A stretch of DNA of 64,000 bases from contig NZ_QJJL01000006.1 in the NCBI RefSeq assembly GCF_003201935.1, forward strand, positions 1 through 64,000, read 5' to 3'. The notes under the pieces were generated by a model. It ran no database searches and had not been told where the DNA came from. It saw only the letters and a program-made list of their open reading frames with translations. Of the stretch, positions 8,423 to 15,753 are shown one piece after another. Made by a program: the position numbers and the translations under genes. This DNA is from Loktanella sp. PT4BL (GTDB lineage: Bacteria; Pseudomonadota; Alphaproteobacteria; Rhodobacterales; Rhodobacteraceae). Each line of letters begins with the position of its first letter. The first letter of the stretch is position 1.

Positions 8423-9673
8423 CTATGCTGATTTCAATGTATGCTGTTGCATACTGTGCGATTTGGGCGCGAAAACACGCGACTGTACCGCACTTGCAAC
8501 GAGATCGGACGTTGCCGCCGAAAGGGTCCAGCCAAGGTGCCCGTGCCCGGTATTATAGAAAACACGCGGATGACGCCCGGCACCGACACGCGGCATCATA
8601 TTGGGCATCATCGGGCGCAGCCCCGCCCAAGGCACGACGTTTTCCGTGCTGACATCAGGGAAATGCGCCTCGCACCACTGCACCAGCGGTTTCACACGAT
8701 CCGCACGGATATCGCGGTTCTCGCCGTTGAATTCCGCCGTGCCTGCAATGCGGAACCGGTCACGCCCCAAGCGCGAAGTGACGATCTTGGCCTTGTCGTC
8801 CAGCAGCGAAACCGTTGGTGCCGCCGCCTGCGATTGCGCATCCGGCAGGTTTACGGTGATGGAATAGCCCTTCACCGGATACACATTCACGCGGTCGCCC
8901 AGTTTCTTTGCAAAACCGCGTGACGCAACGCCCGCCGAAACAACCACCGCATCAAAACGCTGCTCGGTCCGTGCCCGCACCGTCACGCCATCCGCATCCG
9001 CTGCAACATCCTCGACCGCATGGCCCATTTCAAACTGCACACCCTGCTGGCGCAGCCAAGCGGCCAGACCGACCGTGAATTTGTGGATATCGCCTGTGCT
9101 GTCGCTTTCGGTCCAGAACCCGCCCAGAATATCGCCGCGCAATGTAGGCTCTGTGGCAAGGGTTTCCTCTGCACTCAATTCGCGCCGCGCCAATCCGCCT
9201 TGTGCCAAAAGCGCGGTCACCTTGCGCGCATGGGCAAAGTCTTTTTCGGTCTTATAGAAATGCAGAATTCCCGCAGGCGTGAAATCAAAATCAATCCCGG
9301 CATGATCAGCCATTTCCGCCAGACCTGCACGCGCCGTCACCGCCATCCGCGCGGTTGCGACGGTGTTCGCTTTATAGTGCGGAATATTGGCCAGAAACGC
9401 CGCCATCCAGCTAATTTTATGCCAGCTGGGGCTCGGGTTCACCGACAATGGTGCGTCCTGTTGCAGCATCCATTTGATGCCCTTCAGAACCGTGGACCAT
9501 TGGTTCCAGACCTCCGCATTCGACGCGCTGAGCTGCCCGCCATTGGCAAAGCTGGTTTCCATCGCCGCATAGCGCTGGCGATCATAGACGGTCACGTCAT
9601 ATCCGCGTGTGTGAAGTGAATAAGCGGTGGTGACGCCGGTGATTCCGGCGCCCAATACAGCAACTTTAGGCAT
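8423..9673 (-). CDS. dadA: D-amino acid dehydrogenase / glycine oxidase-like FAD enzyme
   Basis: The 416-residue protein is a DAO-family flavoenzyme with an N-terminal FAD Rossmann motif (VLGAGITGVTTAYSL, 5-19) and the DadA-type C-terminal block (WAGLRPMMPNMMPRVG and FYNTGHGHLGWTL). It oxidatively deaminates amino acids and passes electrons to the respiratory chain. The ATG at 9673 has a GGAG site; the open frame to 9787 runs through the riboswitch and is not coding. A tandem glycine riboswitch immediately upstream suggests the physiological substrate may be glycine or that glycine signals amino-acid excess. Substrate is therefore uncertain, family secure. Confidence 0.88.
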   Translation of the reverse strand: MPKVAVLGAGITGVTTAYSLHTRGYDVTVYDRQRYAAMETSFANGGQLSASNAEVWNQWSTVLKGIKWMLQQDAPLSVNPSPSWHKISWMAAFLANIPHYKANTVATARMAVTARAGLAEMADHAGIDFDFTPAGILHFYKTEKDFAHARKVTALLAQGGLARRELSAEETLATEPTLRGDILGGFWTESDSTGDIHKFTVGLAAWLRQQGVQFEMGHAVEDVAADADGVTVRARTEQRFDAVVVSAGVASRGFAKKLGDRVNVYPVKGYSITVNLPDAQSQAAAPTVSLLDDKAKIVTSRLGRDRFRIAGTAEFNGENRDIRADRVKPLVQWCEAHFPDVSTENVVPWAGLRPMMPNMMPRVGAGRHPRVFYNTGHGHLGWTLSAATSDLVASAVQSRVFAPKSHSMQQHTLKSA

Positions 9674-9689
9674 GGTAAACTCCCTACCA

Positions 9690-9865
9690 TCTGCCCCCGC
9701 CGTCTGCTGTACCTGAGAGATTCGCCCAATCGGGCTTGCTCCTTCGGCGGACCACTCAAGGCCTCTCTTCGGCGTGTTGCACCCCAACCGGTCCTTTTGC
9801 CTGAGAGTGACCGGGGCGGTTGCTCCTTCGGCGCCAGACCAAACCGGACTCTCCCGGTTGGTGTG
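9690..9865 (-). promoter_or_regulatory. Tandem glycine riboswitch upstream of dadA
   Basis: On the minus strand two glycine aptamers follow each other. The first (about 9862-9787) has CGGGAGAG, GCCGAAGGAGCAA and CTCTCAGGCAAAAGGACCG; the second (about 9775-9695) has CGAAGAGAG, GCCGAAGGAGCAA and TCTCTCAGGTACAG. These are the conserved core sequences of the glycine riboswitch class. Only about 20 bases separate the second aptamer from the dadA start, so the expression platform is short and probably acts on ribosome access. Confidence 0.93.
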
Positions 9866-10035
9866 TTTCCTATTGGAAACTCATAGACAGATCGGCGCGC
9901 AACGCAATGAGAAATTTCAGCCCGGAATGCCATCCGTCGCACCGTGGCATTTTCGCGACGCAACGCCACCAGCAGCATCCTCGCACCATCATGCCGGCCG
10001 TTGTGTCCAAATCCTGCCCCTTCTACACTGCCTTC

Positions 10036-11289
10036 ATGCCAGCACTTTGTCGCGATTGCCTGACCACATTCGACAATGAGTCCCGTTGTCCACAATGCCG
10101 CAGTCCAAGGGTGACGCGGCATCCGGAACTATTTGACCTGACCATCGCGCATATGGATTGCGATGCCTTCTATGCCTCGGTGGAAAAGCGCGACAACCCG
10201 GATCTCGCAGATAAACCCGTGATCATCGGCGGCGGGCGGCGCGGCGTGGTGTCAACCGCCTGTTATGTCGCGCGGATCAAAGGCGTGAAATCTGCGATGC
10301 CGATGTTTCAGGCGCTGAAGCTTTGCCCCGAAGCAGTTGTCGTGCGCCCCAACTTTCCCGCCTACACCGAAGCCTCGCGCGCCATCCGCGCGATGATGGA
10401 TGAACTGACACCGATTGTGGAGCCCTTGTCACTGGATGAAGCCTTCATGGACCTGACAGGCACCGAACGCCTGCACCATGCGCCCCCTGCGGTCATGCTG
10501 GCGCGTCTGGTCAAACGGATGAAAGACGAACTGGGGCTGACAGGATCAATCGGGCTGTCGCACAACAAATTCCTCGCCAAAGTGGCCTCGGACCTCGACA
10601 AACCACGCGGCTTCTCGATTATCGGCAAGGCAGAAACCACCGCATTTCTGCGCCCCAAATCCGTGCGCCTGATCTGGGGCATCGGGCCGGCCGCACAGGC
10701 CAGCCTGGAGGGTGCAGGGATTCGTACCTTTGACGACCTTCTGCGCTGGGACAGGCGGGATCTGCATGACCGCTTTGGCGGCATGGGCGAGCGGCTCTAC
10801 AGCCTTGCCCGCGGCGAGGACGGGCGACGGATTTCACCCCATAGCCCTGTAAAAACGCTGTCGAACGAGACGACTTTCAACGAAGACACCGGCGATGTGG
10901 ATATTCTGGATGGCCACCTGTGGCGGATGGCCGAGAAGGTCAGCGCACGCGCCAAAGCGCAGGATAAAGCGGGACGGGTAGTGACGTTGAAGTTGAAAAC
11001 CTCGGATTTCAAACTGATCTCGAAACGGCAAAGCCTGCGCCATCCGACCCAGATTGCCGACACCATCTATCGCACGGCGCGCGGCTTGTTCGATCAGGTC
11101 AGCGGACGCGGGCCGTTTCGTCTGCTGGGGGTGGGGCTGTCCGAGATCACCCCTGCTGCCGATGCCGACCGCGAAGGTGATTTGCTGGACCCCGGCGCGC
11201 AAAAACGGGCCGACGCTGAAAAAGCCGCTGACAAAATCCGTGAGAAGTTTGGCAAGGATGCCATCATCAAAGGACGCGCCCTGCGTTGA
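10036..11289 (+). CDS. dinB: DNA polymerase IV with N-terminal zinc-ribbon-like extension
   Basis: The 417-residue Y-family polymerase carries out translesion synthesis. The catalytic motifs DCDAFYASVE (41-50) and SLDEAFMD are present, as are the thumb helix-hairpin-helix (IWGIGPAAQASLEGAGI) and the little-finger domain. Before the polymerase there is an extension with Cys5, Cys8, Cys18 and Cys21 (C-x2-C-x9-C-x2-C), which looks like a small zinc ribbon. The ATG at 10036 places this extension in frame; the much longer frame from 9820 would overlap the riboswitch on the other strand. No LexA box was recognised. Confidence 0.93.
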   Translation: MPALCRDCLTTFDNESRCPQCRSPRVTRHPELFDLTIAHMDCDAFYASVEKRDNPDLADKPVIIGGGRRGVVSTACYVARIKGVKSAMPMFQALKLCPEAVVVRPNFPAYTEASRAIRAMMDELTPIVEPLSLDEAFMDLTGTERLHHAPPAVMLARLVKRMKDELGLTGSIGLSHNKFLAKVASDLDKPRGFSIIGKAETTAFLRPKSVRLIWGIGPAAQASLEGAGIRTFDDLLRWDRRDLHDRFGGMGERLYSLARGEDGRRISPHSPVKTLSNETTFNEDTGDVDILDGHLWRMAEKVSARAKAQDKAGRVVTLKLKTSDFKLISKRQSLRHPTQIADTIYRTARGLFDQVSGRGPFRLLGVGLSEITPAADADREGDLLDPGAQKRADAEKAADKIREKFGKDAIIKGRALR

Positions 11290-11368
11290 GGGTAAGGTGG
11301 ATTTCAATCCACCTTACAGGGCGGCAAATCCTTATCGCACCATTCACAATTCGGTCGTCGCGCCAACA

Positions 11369-12232
11369 TCACTCAGCAGCCACCCGCAAATCGGCCGGAC
11401 GTCCAATCTCCGCAATCTCGGCGATCACGCCTGACAAGAGCGCCTGAAAGACCGCGAAGTCTGCGTTCAGTTCCAATGTGCGTTCGTTCATGTAAAGCGC
11501 ACGGTCGATTTCGATCTGAATGGCGTGTTGCTGGCGTGACGGGCGGCCATAGTGTTGCGTAATAAAAGCACCCGCGAAGGGCATGTTCCGTGCGACGCGC
11601 AAGCCGGCACTGGTGAATGCGGCCTCCACCTGCTCCACAACAGATGCCGCGGCGGTAGAGCCAAACCGGTCACCCAGAACCACATCAGGACGCGCACTGC
11701 CCGGAGGGCCTACGTTTTCCAGCGCTTCATGGGGCATGGAATGGCAATCAATCAAAATCGCCTCGCCATAGGTGTTATTGCTTTCATCCAGCAAGGTCTG
11801 CAACTGGTCATGGTAGGGACGCCAGTATTGCGCAATGCGCAGATGCGCCTCGGCCAGTGTAAGTTTGCCGCGATAGATCTGGCGGCCATTGGCCACAACT
11901 CGCGGGATCACCCCGAGCCCGCTGGCAATGCGCGGATTATGCGCGTTGCGGCGCACCCCTTCGATCAGGGCCTGATCAAGTTCATCCACACCGCGGTTCA
12001 GATCAAGAAAGGCGCGCGGCGCTGTTGCCGTCAACAGCGGTGCGCCGTGGTCAGGCACGGCTGCGAAAAGCTGATCGACAAAGGCGTCCTCGGACGAACG
12101 GATCTCGCTTGCATTCAGAACCGACCGGCGCAAGAACGCGTCAGGATAATCGCGTCCGCTATGGGGCGACGCAAAGACAACGCTTGTGGTGCGCACCTGT
12201 GGTCGGGTCAGAGTGTAGGCCGTTTTGAGCAA
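11369..12232 (-). CDS. N-formylglutamate amidohydrolase family protein
   Basis: The 287-residue product matches the FGase/HutG-type family (zinc-dependent, releasing formate or similar groups from N-acyl amino acids). Characteristic pieces are ASPHSGRDYP near the start, FLDLNRGVDELD, the ILIDCHSMPH metal-binding stretch and ITQHYGRP followed by QIEIDRALYMNE. In hut-containing bacteria this enzyme finishes histidine degradation, but no hut genes are nearby, so the substrate is open. The start appears to be TTG at 12232 with AAGGGAAG upstream; a GTG 12 codons later is possible. Confidence 0.85.
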   Translation of the reverse strand: MLKTAYTLTRPQVRTTSVVFASPHSGRDYPDAFLRRSVLNASEIRSSEDAFVDQLFAAVPDHGAPLLTATAPRAFLDLNRGVDELDQALIEGVRRNAHNPRIASGLGVIPRVVANGRQIYRGKLTLAEAHLRIAQYWRPYHDQLQTLLDESNNTYGEAILIDCHSMPHEALENVGPPGSARPDVVLGDRFGSTAAASVVEQVEAAFTSAGLRVARNMPFAGAFITQHYGRPSRQQHAIQIEIDRALYMNERTLELNADFAVFQALLSGVIAEIAEIGRPADLRVAAE

Positions 12233-12386
12233 TATTTTCTTCCCTTCAGCACAACAGATAGCGCATTTCGGGAAAATACCAAAAGCCCTTGATCCCTTTG
12301 TCGACTCCTTTTATAGACCGCACGACTGACGCGGATTGCCCGCGTCCTATTTCGTTATGGGACGTGTCGCAAAACGCAGAAGACAT

Positions 12387-12461
12387 GGATGATTAGCTCA
12401 GCGGTAGAGCACTTCGTTGACATCGAAGGGGTCACTGGTTCGATCCCAGTATCGTCCACCA
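12387..12461 (+). tRNA. tRNA-Val (anticodon GAC)
   Basis: A full cloverleaf can be drawn: acceptor GGATGAT pairs with ATCGTCC allowing one G-U, D-arm GCTCAGCGGTAGAGC, anticodon stem CTTCG/CGAAG with loop TTGACAT, and a T-arm containing GGTTCGATCCC. The anticodon at 12419-12421 is GAC. The CCA end is encoded (12459-12461). Confidence 0.95.
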
Positions 12462-12538
12462 TGAATTCATCGGGCTTACCGCCCGTTAATGTAACCCAAG
12501 GCGCAGTCCGCGCGCCGCGACAGATAGGAAACGACCCC

Positions 12539-12664
12539 ATGAAGGTACGTAACTCCCTCCGCTCGCTCAAGCAGCGCCACCGCGATTGCCGCGTCGTGCG
12601 CCGTAAGGGCCGCGTCTATGTTATCAACAAGACGCAACGCCGGTTCAAAGCCCGTCAGGGCTGA
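12539..12664 (+). CDS. rpmJ: Ribosomal protein L36, cysteine-poor form
   Basis: The 41-residue protein ([14 protein letters not shown]...) is the L36 of the large ribosomal subunit. It retains a single Cys17 and lacks the four-ligand zinc site of classical L36, so it belongs to the zinc-independent, slightly longer class common in alphaproteobacteria. It lies 77 bp after tRNA-Val and may share its transcript. A strong terminator follows 25 bp after the stop. Confidence 0.95.
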   Translation: MKVRNSLRSLKQRHRDCRVVRRKGRVYVINKTQRRFKARQG

Positions 12665-12689
12665 ACCTGCGAAAGCATATTTGGGAAAA

Positions 12690-12717
12690 GGGTCGTGCCG
12701 CTGGCGCGGCCCTTTTT
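12690..12717 (+). terminator. Terminator after rpmJ
   Basis: GGGTCGTGCC pairs with GGCGCGGCCC using two G-U pairs, followed by TTTTTCTTTT. Confidence 0.85.
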
Positions 12718-12875
12718 CTTTTCCAACAGGCCGATCTCAGCGGAATATCTGCAAAAAACCCGATGAAAAGTCACAATCGCGCCTTGGTAAACCTGTAATA
12801 TTCGCTAGTCATACTGCGTTTCATCACGCTACTTTGTGGCACTCCAATTTTCTTGAAGACAAAGGATTTTATTCC

Positions 12876-14069
12876 ATGACCCGCCCCACACTTAGAATAT
12901 CTGCCATTGCAGCCCTCATGCTGGGCACCGCAACACCGGCATTGGCCCAGGACATCTGCGGCGGCTTTGGCAACAACGGTCAGTGGATCGGCGGCGATGA
13001 AGCCACCTCGGACATTAGCACATCCACAACCTACCGCGAACAAATGGCGCTGGTTCTGGGCGGCAATGAATATGTGTCCCTTTTCACCGTCTCTGCCCCG
13101 ACAGATGTCCGCGTTGAGGCCGCAGGGCGTGGGTCGGGCGATCCGGTCATCGACCTGCTCGACAGTACCGGCGATATCATTCTTTCCGATGATGATTCTG
13201 GCGGTAACGCCGCCTCCCGTGCGGAAACCTCGCTTGATGCAGGGACCTACTGCATGTCTCTGCGCAGCTATGATGGCGGCCCGATGACCGCATTCGTCCG
13301 CATTGGCCGTCAGGAACATGAACCGCTAACGGAAGGCATCAGCACGCCGACAAGCACCCAAACAGGCAGCTGTGACACAGCCGTGCCGTTCGGCACGCTC
13401 GGTGCGAGTGTCTCGGCCTCGGCCGCAGAGGTCCCGTTCTGGAGCTTCGAACTTGACGGTCAGACGCCAATCACGATCACAGCGGAAAATGAAACCGCCG
13501 ATCCGGTCATTACCCTCTATGGTCCGGGCGAGACATACATTGACGAAAACGATGACTATGACGGTTTGAACTCCCGTCTTGATGTCACAGACACTTTGGC
13601 CGCTGGCACCTATTGCCTTGGCGTGACAGCACTCAGCGATGACAGCGCGCCGATCACCCTGTCCATCAATCCTTATGATGCGGAAGAAGCCTTGCAGGCG
13701 CTCTATGCCCGTGGCGAGGCCGCACCACCTTTGGACGGCAGCGTCCCTGTGACCGATCTTGGCGTGCTGACCTCACGCACACGCCAGGACGTACAGGCAA
13801 CCGAAGATGTCACATGGTTCAGCCTTGATTTTGAAGGCGCGGGCCTTTTGGTGGTCGAAGCCATCGCAAACGGCAACAGCGACCCTTGGCTGGTGCTCTA
13901 TGATGATCTGGGCCGCCAGGTCGGACTGAACGACGATTATGGCGACGGACTGGACAGCATGATTGCCGTACGTTTGCAGGAAGGCACCTACATCATCGGT
14001 GTGCGCCTGTTTGAGGGCAGCCAGGGCTTTGTCCGGCTTGTAGCCGAAAAATACGTGCGCGCAGACTAA
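12876..14069 (+). CDS. Secreted repeat protein with pre-peptidase-like (PPC) beta domains
   Basis: The 397-residue protein has a signal peptide (cleavage near PALAQ, residue 25) and three related beta-rich repeats, each running from a line like DVRVEAAGRGSGDPVIDLLDSTG to an acidic turn (DDDSGGNAAS, DENDDYDG, LNDDYGDG) and an AGTYC or EGTYI strand. This resembles bacterial pre-peptidase C-terminal/DVUA0089-type domains that bind calcium and occur in exported proteins. No catalytic domain is present. The ATG at 12876 has AAAGGA upstream. It is monocistronic, ending in a strong hairpin. Function unknown. Confidence 0.75.
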   Translation: MTRPTLRISAIAALMLGTATPALAQDICGGFGNNGQWIGGDEATSDISTSTTYREQMALVLGGNEYVSLFTVSAPTDVRVEAAGRGSGDPVIDLLDSTGDIILSDDDSGGNAASRAETSLDAGTYCMSLRSYDGGPMTAFVRIGRQEHEPLTEGISTPTSTQTGSCDTAVPFGTLGASVSASAAEVPFWSFELDGQTPITITAENETADPVITLYGPGETYIDENDDYDGLNSRLDVTDTLAAGTYCLGVTALSDDSAPITLSINPYDAEEALQALYARGEAAPPLDGSVPVTDLGVLTSRTRQDVQATEDVTWFSLDFEGAGLLVVEAIANGNSDPWLVLYDDLGRQVGLNDDYGDGLDSMIAVRLQEGTYIIGVRLFEGSQGFVRLVAEKYVRAD

Positions 14070-14089
14070 AGAGCGCAAGACTGAAAAGA

Positions 14090-14118
14090 AGGGCGCCCCA
14101 CGGCAAGCGGGGCGCCCT
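14090..14118. terminator. Convergent bidirectional terminator
   Basis: AGGGCGCCCC (14090-14099) pairs perfectly with GGGGCGCCCT (14109-14118). On the minus strand it is followed by TCTTTTC. It lies between two convergent genes. Confidence 0.6.
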
Positions 14119-14146
14119 ACTTCGTTGCCAGAATCACGGCTTACGC

Positions 14147-15628
14147 CTAGCGGCCGAAGGTATCAGCCAGCAGACGCGCCAGCGTCGCCTGATCCAGATA
14201 GCCCGTCGATGTCAGATTTCCCTGCGCCTGATAGCGCCCGATCGCACGCCGCGTATCGCTGTCAAACCGCCCATCGACCTGTCCCGGATTGAACCCCAGT
14301 TGCTGCAGCCGGTTCTCGATCAAACGACGCAGGACAGGATTGATATTCAACGCATCCTCACGCGCCCTTGCTGCATCATTGGCGGCTTCATTCGTTGCAT
14401 CATTCAATGCAGCCAGCCTGTTGCGCGCCTCATCCGCGAAAATACCGTCGGGATAACGCTCCAAATAGGCCTGATAACCGGCTGGAGTACCGCGTGCTCC
14501 GGTTTCTTCCCAATAGTCACGCTCCAGAGACAAGGCTTCTTCGCGCGCCCGCTCTTCCTCGGCTGCGACTTCCGCGGCGCGGCGGCTGGCCTGTGCATCA
14601 ATGCGGTTGATCTGCTCGGTGGTCAGATAAGAGGTCTGCCCAAACCCGTTGTTTTGCTGCCAGTTGCGGATCGCGCCACGTGTGCCGGGGCCAAAGATAC
14701 CATCCACGCCCCGCGTATCGAATTCCAGCAGCGTGAGATTGCGCTGGATCGCGCGCCGCTCGTTGCGGGTCAGGTTCAGGGCGTCCTCGGCAATCTGTGC
14801 AAGCCTGACCGGATCATTTTCGATCTGGTCCAGACGGCGGCGCGCTTCTTCGACATACGGGCTGCGGGGATGGTCGAAAATAAAGTCGCGATAGCTATCT
14901 GCGGTGTTTGCATTCTGCGCGTTGGTCCATGCGGTCAGGCTCGGCTCGATTTGGGGCAGGTTTGGTGCCGGCACTGCATCTGACGGCTGCATAATCAGGC
15001 TCTGCGGCTGAAAACCCAGCGTGTTCAAACGCCGGTTGTCGCGCACATAGGCCATGATATCGCCACCCGATACGGCAACCGCATCAGTCAGAACCTCGGT
15101 AACGCGGTCCGGTTCACCATAAATCACAGTCACACCTTGCGGCACTTCAAGATTGCCGACGCCTTCGCGCAGATATCGCCCGAAACTGCTGAACCCGTCC
15201 TGATCGTACCCCAGCACCAGGATCGCCTGACCGGGCGTGCGCGCAAGGACATCCAGTACCGTGTCCACCGATATCGCGCTATCCAGGCCAAAGGGTGTGG
15301 GTGTTTGCGCGTCCTGTGCCAGGAACCATGTCCGTGTGCCGTCCGTGGCAAAACGACCAGAGAGCGCAACAACCAGACGATCCGCGTCCAGCGCGTCATC
15401 GGCCAATGTTTCCGCCAGACGCTTCATGTCGCGCGCAGAGCCGTTCGAGAGCGTGGTGACCTGATAGCCTGCTTGCCGGAGCTCATCCGAGGCGTCCAGA
15501 ATGTCCGTTGCATCGCCGACCCTGCTAAATTCCTGATAGCGGTCAACGCCCATCAAGAGGGCTGCATCATCAGCAAAAGCCGGCAGGGCAAGCCCCGAGA
15601 GGGCCGCAATCAGGGTCAATCTGCGCAT
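14147..15628 (-). CDS. Exported caspase-like pseudoenzyme with two peptidoglycan-binding domains
   Basis: The 493-residue protein begins with a signal peptide (to about residue 19, PAFAD). An N-terminal caspase-fold-like region follows (ALLMGVDRYQ, then a DA..L...GY pattern), but the strands that should carry the catalytic pair read LSGRFA (about 89-94) and LVLGYDQDG (about 137-145) instead of a SGHG-type and a D-x-C-type motif, so peptidase activity looks lost. Two peptidoglycan-binding domain-1 units follow (LLEFDTRGVDGIFGPGT and QLGFNPGQVDGRFDSDT), joined by an alanine/glutamate-rich helical linker. Likely a periplasmic cell-wall-associated protein. ATG at 15628; the longer frame is not supported. 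Confidence 0.75.
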   Translation of the reverse strand: MRRLTLIAALSGLALPAFADDAALLMGVDRYQEFSRVGDATDILDASDELRQAGYQVTTLSNGSARDMKRLAETLADDALDADRLVVALSGRFATDGTRTWFLAQDAQTPTPFGLDSAISVDTVLDVLARTPGQAILVLGYDQDGFSSFGRYLREGVGNLEVPQGVTVIYGEPDRVTEVLTDAVAVSGGDIMAYVRDNRRLNTLGFQPQSLIMQPSDAVPAPNLPQIEPSLTAWTNAQNANTADSYRDFIFDHPRSPYVEEARRRLDQIENDPVRLAQIAEDALNLTRNERRAIQRNLTLLEFDTRGVDGIFGPGTRGAIRNWQQNNGFGQTSYLTTEQINRIDAQASRRAAEVAAEEERAREEALSLERDYWEETGARGTPAGYQAYLERYPDGIFADEARNRLAALNDATNEAANDAARAREDALNINPVLRRLIENRLQQLGFNPGQVDGRFDSDTRRAIGRYQAQGNLTSTGYLDQATLARLLADTFGR

Positions 15629-15753
15629 CGCGCGTCTCCTTTGGTTAGTCTTGCAGAAGCCGCAAAATGGGCCCCGCACTCGGCCAAAGGCTAGGCTGTT
15701 GCGGGGGTGCTATTCAATAGCGCCCCCTAAACCGGCGTTAGATACGCAGTTTC

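Noticed and set aside
9820..10035. Longer N-terminus for dinB
   Set aside because: This part overlaps the conserved glycine riboswitch of the opposite strand and does not look like protein; ATG 10036 fits better.
12389..12538. Coding frame running from tRNA-Val into rpmJ
   Set aside because: The upstream part is tRNA and spacer; the L36 start at 12539 is unambiguous.
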